NCBI GenBank assembly: GCA_017936565.1
Contig: JAGBFG010000016.1
Location: forward strand, 1 to 64,000
DNA length: 64,000 nt
Direction of reading: 5' to 3'
From: Clostridia bacterium
GTDB taxonomy: Bacteria > Bacillota > Clostridia > Oscillospirales > CAG-272
The notes below the pieces were generated by a model. It worked only from the letters and a program-made list of their open reading frames with translations, was not told the DNA's origin and made no database searches. This document shows, piece by piece, positions 42,013 to 50,339 of this stretch. Positions within the stretch are counted from its first letter, which is position 1, and every line of letters starts with the position of its first letter. A program made the position numbers and the translations under genes.

Positions 42013-43404
42013 ATGAAAAGAATTTATGTGTCCGATATGACCTTAGAGAGCGGCAAAAGCCTGTCCTTTAAGGAAAAAATCGAAATCGCCAGACAGATAG
42101 ACAAGTTAAATATGGACGTCATCCATATGCCCGCTATTGTCAATGCCACAGCGGACGCGTTGCTAATCCGCACGGTTTCTGCCTTCGTGAAAAACAGCAC
42201 CCTTTCTGTTCCCGCAGGATTCAGTGAGGAAAGCGTAAAGGCAGCGTATGCCGCCGTATCTGCTGCGCAAAAGCCCCGTCTTTCCTTCTTTATTCCCGTT
42301 TCCGCGGTGCAAATGGAGTATTCCTTGCACAAGAAGGCGGCAAAAATGAAGGAGCAGGCGGCATCTCTCTTTGAAAAGGCAGCAAGCTATGGGGTCGAGG
42401 TGGAGCTCGTAGCAGAGGATGCCACGCGCGCAGACAAGGACTTCTTAAAGGAAATGATCCTGCTCGCCGTAGAAAAGGGCGTGTCAGTTATTACCCTGTG
42501 CGACGATGAGGGAGCGCGCCTGCCGGGCGAGTTTAGCGCCTTTGTTTCCGAGGCTTGCGCCCTTATTCCCAAGGATGCCGCTGTGCGTCTGGGCGTGCTT
42601 TGCCGCAATACCATCGGTCTTGCCACAGCCTCGGTTGTCACGGCTATGCAGGCAGGAGCCGAGGAAATCAAGTGCTGCGTTGGCGCAGCAACCCTTCCCG
42701 ACATTACCACCTTTGCAGGCGTTCTTGCCAGCTGTGGCGACAGATGCGGCGTTTTCTCTGCCATCAGCTACCACGAATTGCAGCGTATCACCAAGCAAAT
42801 CAAATGGATCTGCGGCGAAGAAACAGAGGGCGCCATCAAGACGGCTGTTGTTGAGGAAGCTCCTGCCGTTTACGATAAAAATGATAGCATTGAAGCCATT
42901 TCCGATGCCGTTACGAAGCTCGGCTACGATCTTTCCGAGGAGGATATGAAGCGCGTTTACGAGGAGTTTGGTCGCGTTGCCGAAAAGAAGGCGGTCACAG
43001 GCAAGGACTTGGAGGCGGTCATTGCAAGCGTGGCAATGCAGGTCCCTGAAACCTATCGCTTGGTCAGCTACGTTGTCAATAACGGCAACATCATTGCTTC
43101 CTCTGCCCAAATCAAACTGGAAAAGGAAGGAAAGGAAATTTCGGGTATCGCTATGGGTGACGGTCCTATTGACGCCGCCTTCCGTACGTTAGAGCAAATC
43201 ATCGGATATCACTATGAATTGGACGATTTTCAAATCCAATCCGTCACCGAGGGCAGAGAAGCGGTGGGTGCCGCTCTTGTCAAATTGCGTGAAAACGGAA
43301 AGCTCTATTCGGGCAACGGTATTTCTACCGACATCATCGGCGCATCCATTCGCGCATATATCAGCGCCGTAAATAAGATTGTATATGAGGAGGCAAATCA
43401 ATGA
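42013..43404 (+). CDS. LeuA-like protein with degenerate active site and intact leucine-binding domain
   Basis: A 463-residue homologue of 2-isopropylmalate synthase: HMGL-like TIM barrel (1-265), linker, and the C-terminal LeuA allosteric domain (about 350-463, with GDGPIDAAFRTLEQI and YSGNGISTDIIGAS). The catalytic opening, normally DTTLRDGEQ, is SDMTLESGKS, so the Arg is replaced by Glu. The metal motif HCHND is LCRNT (L196, R198), so both His ligands are gone. EDATRADKDFL and surrounding sequence remain recognisable. It is unlikely to act as a Claisen-condensing enzyme and may instead sense leucine or have a new reaction. It is controlled by T-box 3. Confidence 0.82.
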   Translation: MKRIYVSDMTLESGKSLSFKEKIEIARQIDKLNMDVIHMPAIVNATADALLIRTVSAFVKNSTLSVPAGFSEESVKAAYAAVSAAQKPRLSFFIPVSAVQMEYSLHKKAAKMKEQAASLFEKAASYGVEVELVAEDATRADKDFLKEMILLAVEKGVSVITLCDDEGARLPGEFSAFVSEACALIPKDAAVRLGVLCRNTIGLATASVVTAMQAGAEEIKCCVGAATLPDITTFAGVLASCGDRCGVFSAISYHELQRITKQIKWICGEETEGAIKTAVVEEAPAVYDKNDSIEAISDAVTKLGYDLSEEDMKRVYEEFGRVAEKKAVTGKDLEAVIASVAMQVPETYRLVSYVVNNGNIIASSAQIKLEKEGKEISGIAMGDGPIDAAFRTLEQIIGYHYELDDFQIQSVTEGREAVGAALVKLRENGKLYSGNGISTDIIGASIRAYISAVNKIVYEEANQ

Positions 43405-45920
43405 AACTCTCTTTTTCTACAAAAGGGTGGCACGGAAAGACCTTTGAGGAATTTTGCGACATCGCAAAAAGCCTTCGCTTTTCGGGCATAGAATTGCATA
43501 ACGTGGGCAACAGCCTGTTCACCTCGGCGGAAAGCGCCTTTCAGGACAGAACAAGCGCCTTGACCCTGCGCCGCCTGTATGAAATGAAATTGCAAATCCC
43601 TTGCATTGACAGTATTTGCGATATTGCTTCGGCAAAAAATGAGGAAAGCGCCAAGGCAGAGGTCGAAAAATGTATTAGCATCGCGCATAACCTGCATATT
43701 CCGTACGTGCGGCTGCACGCCCTGCAAAACGAAGAAAAGGATATTACCTACGTGCGTTCCTTCTTGGCAGAAATGCTCCAAAAGGCAGAAGATGCCTCTG
43801 TGACGTTGCTTCTTGAAACCAGCGGTATGTTTTGCGATAGCGGCGCCTTGCGCGATATGCTGGATACCTTTGCCTGTGACGGCTTGGCGGCACTGTGGGA
43901 CACCTGCGCTACCTATTTTGACGGCAACGAGGAGCCCGAAAAAACCATTGAAAACTTAGGCGCCTACGTCAAGCATATTCACGTGAAGGACGCGAAAAAG
44001 GAAGGGGACGGCATCGTCTATTCCTTGATGGGGGAGGGCGAATATCCAGTTGCCACCCTCATTCACACCCTGCGCTCCGTCAACTACAACGGATTTATAT
44101 CCTTGGAGTGGTCGGCTTCCTGGTGCGAGGAAATTGATGACCTTGAAATCATCCTTTCCCAGTTTGAAAACTATATGAGCCAATGGAACGATACCTCAAA
44201 GAGCGATACTTCTCTTTACTACAACAAAGCGCACACAGGGCGCTATGTCTGGAAAAAGGAGCTTTTGATTGAGGCGACCTTCCCTCAGGTATTGGATAGA
44301 ATGGTCGAGGAATTTCCCGACCAGCTGGCATTCAAATATACCACTCTTGACTATACCCGCACCTATTACGAGTTCCGTAAGGATGTGGACGAGTTTGCCC
44401 GCTCCCTGATTGCTATGGGCGTCAAGGCAGGGCATCACGTTGCGGTCTGGGCGACAAACGTGCCTCAATGGTATATCGCCTTCTGGGCAACCACCAAGAT
44501 TGGCGCCGTTTTAGTCACGATGAATACTGCCTATAAGATTCACGAGGCAGAATACCTTTTGAAGCAGTCGGATACCCACACCTTGATTATGGTGGACGGC
44601 TACCGTGACTCCAACTATTCTGCCATCATTGCCGAGCTTTGCCCCGAGCTTGCTGAAAAGAGCGCGGACGGAAAGCTCCATAGCAAGCGCTTGCCCTTCT
44701 TGCGCAACGTCGTCACCGTCGGCTTCAAGCAGAAGGGATGTATCACCTGGGAAGAGGCACTGGAAAAGGCGGCATCCGTTCCTCACGAAGAGGTTTTGCG
44801 TCGCGCCGCCCTTGTCGATAAGGACGACGTCTGCAATATGCAGTACACCTCGGGCACAACGGGCTTTCCCAAGGGCGTTATGCTCACCCACTATAACGTA
44901 GTCAATAACGGTAAGTGTATCGGTGACCGTATGGACCTCTCAACCGCTGACCGTATGATGATTCAGGTGCCTATGTTCCATTGCTTCGGCATGGTGCTTG
45001 CCATGACCGCGAGTATGACGCACGGCGCAACCGTCCTGCCTTTGCCTTATTTCTCCCCCAAGCCCGCGCTTTCCTGCGTGCATAACGAGAGAATCACCGC
45101 CTTCCACGGCGTTCCTACGATGTTTATCGCGATGCTTGAGCACGAGGATTTCCCCAAGACCGACTTCTCCTATATGAGAACGGGTATTATGGCGGGAAGC
45201 CCTTGTCCTATCTCGGTTATGCAGGACGTAGTGGAAAAGATGCATATGTCCGAAATTACCATTGTGTACGGACAGACCGAGGCATCCCCTGGATGCACGA
45301 TGAGCTCCACGGACGACCCCATTGAGGTGCGTGTCAGCACGGTGGGAAGAGCCCTGCCTGAAATTGAGTGTAAGATTGTAGACCCCGAAACGGGCGAAGA
45401 ATGTCCGGACGAGGTGACAGGGGAATTTGTCGCGCGCGGCTACAACATTATGAAGGGCTATTACAAAATGCCCAAGGCAACCCTTTCCGCCATTGATAAG
45501 GATGGCTGGCTCCATACGGGTGACCTTGCCTGCCGAACTCCCGAGGGCAACTACCGTATTACAGGTCGCTTGAAGGATATGATTATCCGCGGCGGCGAAA
45601 ACATTTACCCCAAGGAAATCGAAGAATTTATCTACACGCATCCTAAGGTCAAGGACGTGCAGGTTATCGGCGTGCCCGATGAGCAGTACGGCGAGGAAAT
45701 TATGGCTTGCATCATCATCAAGGATGGCGAGGAAATGACCGTTGCGGAAATGAAGGAATATATCAACGCCCATATGGCGCGCCATAAGGTGCCTCGGTAT
45801 ATCGAGTTCGTTTCCGAGTTCCCTATGAACGCGGCGGGAAAAATTCTGAAATACAAAATGAGAGAAGACGCCATTGAGAAGTTAGGCTTGCAAAAGGCGG
45901 CAAAAGTGGTAACGGCGTAA
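43401..45920 (+). CDS. TIM-barrel (sugar isomerase-like) / acyl-CoA synthetase fusion
   Basis: An 839-residue fusion. Residues 1-270 form a xylose isomerase-like/AP endonuclease 2 TIM barrel: KLSFSTKGWHG, GIELHN, LLLETSGMF, ALWDTCATYF, VKHIHVKDA and ISLEWS supply the usual metal-binding Glu, Asp and His. Residues 290-839 form an AMP-forming acyl-CoA ligase: TSGTTGFPKG near 483, YGQTEASPG, WLHTGD, GRLKDMIIRGGENIYPKEIE and AAGKILK with the catalytic Lys. The ligase differs from the two upstream fusions and is closer to fatty-acyl-CoA ligases. It overlaps the LeuA-like gene by 4 bases. Confidence 0.88.
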   Translation: MKLSFSTKGWHGKTFEEFCDIAKSLRFSGIELHNVGNSLFTSAESAFQDRTSALTLRRLYEMKLQIPCIDSICDIASAKNEESAKAEVEKCISIAHNLHIPYVRLHALQNEEKDITYVRSFLAEMLQKAEDASVTLLLETSGMFCDSGALRDMLDTFACDGLAALWDTCATYFDGNEEPEKTIENLGAYVKHIHVKDAKKEGDGIVYSLMGEGEYPVATLIHTLRSVNYNGFISLEWSASWCEEIDDLEIILSQFENYMSQWNDTSKSDTSLYYNKAHTGRYVWKKELLIEATFPQVLDRMVEEFPDQLAFKYTTLDYTRTYYEFRKDVDEFARSLIAMGVKAGHHVAVWATNVPQWYIAFWATTKIGAVLVTMNTAYKIHEAEYLLKQSDTHTLIMVDGYRDSNYSAIIAELCPELAEKSADGKLHSKRLPFLRNVVTVGFKQKGCITWEEALEKAASVPHEEVLRRAALVDKDDVCNMQYTSGTTGFPKGVMLTHYNVVNNGKCIGDRMDLSTADRMMIQVPMFHCFGMVLAMTASMTHGATVLPLPYFSPKPALSCVHNERITAFHGVPTMFIAMLEHEDFPKTDFSYMRTGIMAGSPCPISVMQDVVEKMHMSEITIVYGQTEASPGCTMSSTDDPIEVRVSTVGRALPEIECKIVDPETGEECPDEVTGEFVARGYNIMKGYYKMPKATLSAIDKDGWLHTGDLACRTPEGNYRITGRLKDMIIRGGENIYPKEIEEFIYTHPKVKDVQVIGVPDEQYGEEIMACIIIKDGEEMTVAEMKEYINAHMARHKVPRYIEFVSEFPMNAAGKILKYKMREDAIEKLGLQKAAKVVTA

Positions 45921-46753
45921 TGGAAGAAGAAAAATACCGTATCATTGACGCGCATTGCCATATTTTCCCCGAAAGGATTGCCGAAAAGGCCGTTAAGGGA
46001 ACGGATGATTTTTACGGTCTTTCTTCCTTTGGAAAAGGCACCTTTAAGGATTTGCTTGCCGTTGGAGCGAAGGACGGCGTTGACGGCTTTGTGGTTCATT
46101 CTGTTGCAACGTCCCCAAGACAGGTGGAAACGATAAACACCTTTATTGCAGAAGAGGTTGCCCTTTGCCCCGAGAAGCTTCTGGGGCTTGGGGCGTTGCA
46201 CCCTCATTCCTCGGATATACTCGGCGATATTGAACAAATAGAAGCCTTGGGCTTAGAGGGCGTGAAGCTTCACCCCGATATTCAGAATTTCAAGGCGGAC
46301 GACCAGCTCTGCGCCGATATTTATTCCATCTGCGAAAAAAAGGGGCTGCCCGTTTTGATACACGCGGGAGACAGCAGGTATGACCGCTCCAATCCCAATC
46401 GCTTGTATCCTGTTTTGCAGTCATACCCGCGCTTGAAAATGATTGCCGCGCATCTTGGCGGTTGGTCTGTCTGGGATGATGTCCTTTGCTTAATGGACTT
46501 TCCCAATCTCTATGTGGATACCTGCTCTTCCTTTCCTTTCTTGGAACAGGAAAGGGCAAAGGAGCTGATAGAGGGCTTCGGCTTTTCCAAGGTGCTGTTC
46601 GGCACTGATTATCCGATGTGGCGCGCGAAGGAAGAAATTGCCTATCTTTTGCGCCTTGGCTTTTCCGTGGAGAATAACCGCAAAATCTTTTCCGAAAATA
46701 TAAAAAATATTTTCCCCAAAAGCGCTCTTGCGTCTTTGTCCGTTCAAAACTAA
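45920..46753 (+). CDS. amidohydrolase family metal-dependent hydrolase
   Basis: A 277-residue Amidohydrolase_2 (PF04909-type) protein: DAHCH (metal HxH), GVKLHPDIQ, VLIHAGD, AAHLGG and LFGTDYP with the catalytic Asp. Related enzymes decarboxylate or hydrolyse carboxylic acid substrates. Its start ATG shares a base with the stop of the preceding fusion (TAATG), so it belongs to the T-box 3 operon. The substrate is not readable. Confidence 0.85.
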   Translation: MEEEKYRIIDAHCHIFPERIAEKAVKGTDDFYGLSSFGKGTFKDLLAVGAKDGVDGFVVHSVATSPRQVETINTFIAEEVALCPEKLLGLGALHPHSSDILGDIEQIEALGLEGVKLHPDIQNFKADDQLCADIYSICEKKGLPVLIHAGDSRYDRSNPNRLYPVLQSYPRLKMIAAHLGGWSVWDDVLCLMDFPNLYVDTCSSFPFLEQERAKELIEGFGFSKVLFGTDYPMWRAKEEIAYLLRLGFSVENNRKIFSENIKNIFPKSALASLSVQN

Positions 46754-46764
46754 TATTCTAAAAA

Positions 46765-46806
46765 CAAAAGAGCTATGTATGGCGTTTTCATACGTAGCTC
46801 TTTTTT
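46765..46806. terminator. bidirectional terminator overlapping the comEC 3' end
   Basis: AAAAGAGCTATGTATG/CATACGTAGCTCTTTTTT with one mismatch. The last codons of comEC (stop at 46790-46788) lie within the hairpin. Confidence 0.85.
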
Positions 46807-49106
46807 ATTTCCAGGAAAAAGGGTGTCGGGAGAACGAAAATGCTTTTCCGATAATGCGTCCTTGCGGAAAAGGGCAGAGAAGCGGGAAGAATATCCTCTT
46901 TGGCGCACCAAAGCTCCTTGCCCGAGAAAAGAGAGGAAAGGCTTTCGGGTAGCCCTTTGTTTTCTCGGTATCCGTAGCTGCCGCAAATCACCAAGGAATG
47001 AGAGGACAAGCGGGAAAGAAGCGCGAAGGCGTCTTTTTGTAAGGAAGAAGCCGATGCGTATAAAGCCCTTTCCTTCCCAAAGGAAAGAGAGAAGCAACAA
47101 GAGGAAGCAGAGGCGGAAAGAAGAGAAAAATCCGTCTTTCCCAACGATACCTTTGCCCCTCTTTGATAAAAGACCAAGGAAGGTCCGTCCTCTTCACTCC
47201 AGCTCTTCAAGCGAGAGGCAATCTCCATTTCGGCTTCGTTATCGGGAGAGGGAAGATAGAGCGCTGAAACGAAGCATCCTTCACAAAGATCCTTCAAATG
47301 CTCCTCGGTGTCTCTCTGATATTCCGTTATGATATACCCGTCAAGCTCCTGCCGATAACAAGAGGACAGCGCGTCCTTGACCGCATATGTCAAAGAGGTA
47401 TCTTGCAGAGAAACGGCAAACATAAAGGCTTTGGTGCTTTCTCTGAGACAAAGCAGATCTCCCTCTTGCTTCTCTGTCTTTACGGAGAAATAATCCAAGC
47501 GAACCCCGTTTTTATGTACGTATGTGTCTGTCAGATGCACCAAGGATAAAACCAAGCCCAAGCACAGAAGCATAGAAAGAACGCGCTTGGGGCGAAAATG
47601 CTTGGCTGGAGTCAGCGTACAGTAAAGGGTAATTGCCGAGAAAAATAATACAACCGCCACAAGGGAAACAGGACGGGCAAGAGAAATTTGACTGTGCGGA
47701 ATGGAAGAGAGAAGAGAGGCGAGCCTCAAAAATAAAAAGGCAGCACCCCTCGCTACAAATGCGACAGGCGGAAGAAAGCCGAGAAAAAGAACCAGAATTG
47801 CTCCGTAAAGCGAGAGCTGCATAAGGGGAGCAAGCAGTAAATTGGCAGGGATAGACAAAAGAGAATACGAGCCAAAATAATAAGCCGTGAGCGGCAAAAC
47901 CGCCACCGTTGCCGCCGAGGTGACAGCAGACGAAAGAAACACATACTCCTTTATATACCGCCAAAGCCTTTTCCATAGAGTAGCTTCTTTTGTTTCAACG
48001 GGCGCTTGCTCCTTTCGCGCCAGAAATAAAAGAATGCCCGCAGTTGCCAAGGCAGACAACCAAAGCGACAGGCTGAAAACGGTATACGGCTCAAAAAAGA
48101 AAATGAGAGATAAGGAAACCAAAAGGGAATAAAGGCTATGGTTGGCGCGCCCCGAAAGAAACGCCGAAAACGCAAACAAGGACATAAAGCAAGCGCGTAA
48201 GATGGAAGGGGCAAGACCTGTTAAAAGGGTATAAAATAAGAGCAAAGCGATAAAAAGAAGGTATCGCTTCTTTTTATGAACGCCTCGCAAAAGGAAGCCA
48301 ACCCCGCCAATGATAATGCTGAAATGCATACCGCTTAACGCTAGCATATGAGTGGTTCCCGTCCTTTCAAGCGCCAAGGAAACCGAGTCGGAAACGCCCT
48401 CTCTGTCTCCTAGTAAAAAGGCAGAGAGCAAAGCGCCCTCTTCACCCGTCACCCGACGGCGCAAAAGGGAAGAGAGCTTGTTGTTTTGCTCGGCTGCAAA
48501 GGAAAAGACGGTGTGGCGCTCCCCTGTTTTATCCCCTACCTTCAAGGTCATAACGCCGTTAATTCCCTCGGTAAGCTGCCACTTGCTTGGCGCGCAAATG
48601 TCTTCTACTAAACAGCTGACGGTATCTCCGATTGTATACGGGCTTCTTGCAGGAAGGATAAGGGCGACCTTCGCCGAAAGGGGATCTCCGTTTAAGGAGA
48701 AAAGAGAAGCGGTGGCAGTCTTTTTGTCGGTATCTGCCGCGGAAATGTCCGTAATTGTCAGCTCGGCAATAGCCTCTTTTTCATAATACTCGCTCAGCCG
48801 CTCCGTTGGAGCGCGGTGATAAAGCGTCAGGGAAAAGGCTAAAAGAGGTATGAGAAAAAGCAGAAGCAGACTGCGGCGAAATCCGATTTTGAAGCATAAA
48901 GCTATGCTACCCAAAAGCAAGAGAGCGCAAAGAAGCAAAAGAACCTTAACCGTGCAAAAGGAAACGGTGTAGGATAGAAAAAATGAGACAAGCCAAAGCA
49001 GTAAGTATAGAAAACGCTTGTTTTGATGTGAGAAAGCAAAAAGAGAAGAAATAACAGAAAGAAGCTTCTTTGGTATGTCAGCCCTTATTGCCTCGAAGCG
49101 CATCAT
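46788..49106 (-). CDS. comEC: ComEC/Rec2-type DNA uptake channel with degenerate C-terminal domain
   Basis: A 772-residue membrane protein: N-terminal helices and an OB-like DUF4131 region, then the Competence domain with THMLALSGMHFSII (near 250) and about eight helices, then a C-terminal metallo-beta-lactamase-like region. In normal ComEC that region has THPHADH; here the aligned segment, near residue 593, is TEYQRDT, so the metal ligands are lost. It may transport DNA without degrading the second strand, or depend on another nuclease. It overlaps rarA by 29 bases. Confidence 0.85.
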   Translation of the reverse strand: MMRFEAIRADIPKKLLSVISSLFAFSHQNKRFLYLLLWLVSFFLSYTVSFCTVKVLLLLCALLLLGSIALCFKIGFRRSLLLLFLIPLLAFSLTLYHRAPTERLSEYYEKEAIAELTITDISAADTDKKTATASLFSLNGDPLSAKVALILPARSPYTIGDTVSCLVEDICAPSKWQLTEGINGVMTLKVGDKTGERHTVFSFAAEQNNKLSSLLRRRVTGEEGALLSAFLLGDREGVSDSVSLALERTGTTHMLALSGMHFSIIIGGVGFLLRGVHKKKRYLLFIALLLFYTLLTGLAPSILRACFMSLFAFSAFLSGRANHSLYSLLVSLSLIFFFEPYTVFSLSLWLSALATAGILLFLARKEQAPVETKEATLWKRLWRYIKEYVFLSSAVTSAATVAVLPLTAYYFGSYSLLSIPANLLLAPLMQLSLYGAILVLFLGFLPPVAFVARGAAFLFLRLASLLSSIPHSQISLARPVSLVAVVLFFSAITLYCTLTPAKHFRPKRVLSMLLCLGLVLSLVHLTDTYVHKNGVRLDYFSVKTEKQEGDLLCLRESTKAFMFAVSLQDTSLTYAVKDALSSCYRQELDGYIITEYQRDTEEHLKDLCEGCFVSALYLPSPDNEAEMEIASRLKSWSEEDGPSLVFYQRGAKVSLGKTDFSLLSASASSCCFSLSFGKERALYASASSLQKDAFALLSRLSSHSLVICGSYGYRENKGLPESLSSLFSGKELWCAKEDILPASLPFSARTHYRKSIFVLPTPFFLEIKKSYV

Positions 49107-50307
49107 AATATGCCTTTGCCATTTGCTCAGTTTTGCTTGTGCCGAAGGTATAATACTTTTTGCCTTTCAAATCCGCTGGGAGATATTCTTGCTCCACATA
49201 ATGATTGGGGAAGCTGTGAGGATAGCGGTACCCGCGAAACAGCGGGCTTTGTAAATGAGTGGGAATTTCAACCCCAAGCCCCGTTAACACATCCTCACTT
49301 GCCTTGGCGTATGCCTCGTAGGCAGCGTTGGACTTCGGGTAGGTCGCAAGAAGCGCCACGGCGTGCGAAAGGGGAAGCGCCGCCTCGGGCAGACCCAATT
49401 CCTTGGCGCTCTGTACACAGGCATATACGATAGCGGGAGCTAAGGGGTATGCCTGTCCGACATCCTCAGACGCAATCACTAACAGCCGTCTGCAAGCGGA
49501 AAGAAGGTCGCCACCCGCTAAAATTTTCGCCAAATAGAACATGGCGGCATCCACGTCCGAGCCGCGAATGGATTTTTGCAAGCAGGAAAGCAGGTCGTAA
49601 TGAACGTCCCCCGCCATATCGAAATTTCCCGTGAAGGAGGGAAGCAAGGATGCGACAAACTCCTTTTCCAGAACGGCATCGCACAGAGCAAAGGCGTTCT
49701 CTAAAATGCCAAGACTGCGGCGCACGTCCCCGCCACCGCGCTCTGCCAAAAAGGTCAGAACCTCATCAGAGGCTTCCTTTTGGGCGCCTTCCTCTCGGTT
49801 GAGTAAATCCCATCCGCGCCGCAGCGCAATCAGACACTCCTTGGCAGGCACAGGCTTGAATTCAAACACAGAGGAGCGGGAAAGCAGGGCGTTGTAAATG
49901 CAGAAATAGGGATTTTCGGTGGTGGAAGCGATAAGCACGATGCGCCCGTCCTCTAAATATTCCAAAAGAGATTGCTGCTGCTTTTTGTTAAAGTATTGAA
50001 TTTCATCCAGGTATAGCAAAATTCCCGAAGAGCCGAAAATGCTTTTCGTTTCCTCAGCGATTTTTTTGATATCGGATAAAGAAGCGGTGGTGGCATTCAA
50101 GCGGTAAATCTGCTTGTCCGTGTGAGCGGCAATGATATTAGCGGCAGTTGTCTTTCCCGTGCCGGGAGGGCCGCTGAAAATCATATTGGTCAGCTTGCCC
50201 TTTTCCAGCATTTTACGAACGATGCCGTTTTCTCCGAATAAATGGGTCTGCCCCACCATATCGTCAAAGGTTTTGGGGCGCATTCTGTCAGCCAAGGGTT
50301 GTAACAT
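49078..50307 (-). CDS. rarA: replication-associated recombination protein RarA (MgsA)
   Basis: A 409-residue AAA+ ATPase related to clamp loaders, acting at stalled replication forks. It begins LADRMRPKTFDDMVGQTHL, Walker [10 protein letters not shown], Walker B LYLDEIQYFNK, sensor STTENPYF and the C-terminal tetramerisation region. The start at 50307 follows AAAGGC; a frame 60 codons longer covers the recG-rarA spacer and lacks homology. Confidence 0.93.
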   Translation of the reverse strand: MLQPLADRMRPKTFDDMVGQTHLFGENGIVRKMLEKGKLTNMIFSGPPGTGKTTAANIIAAHTDKQIYRLNATTASLSDIKKIAEETKSIFGSSGILLYLDEIQYFNKKQQQSLLEYLEDGRIVLIASTTENPYFCIYNALLSRSSVFEFKPVPAKECLIALRRGWDLLNREEGAQKEASDEVLTFLAERGGGDVRRSLGILENAFALCDAVLEKEFVASLLPSFTGNFDMAGDVHYDLLSCLQKSIRGSDVDAAMFYLAKILAGGDLLSACRRLLVIASEDVGQAYPLAPAIVYACVQSAKELGLPEAALPLSHAVALLATYPKSNAAYEAYAKASEDVLTGLGVEIPTHLQSPLFRGYRYPHSFPNHYVEQEYLPADLKGKKYYTFGTSKTEQMAKAYYDALRGNKG

Positions 50308-50339
50308 AATGTTGCCTTTCTTTTGTATCGTTTTGGTCG

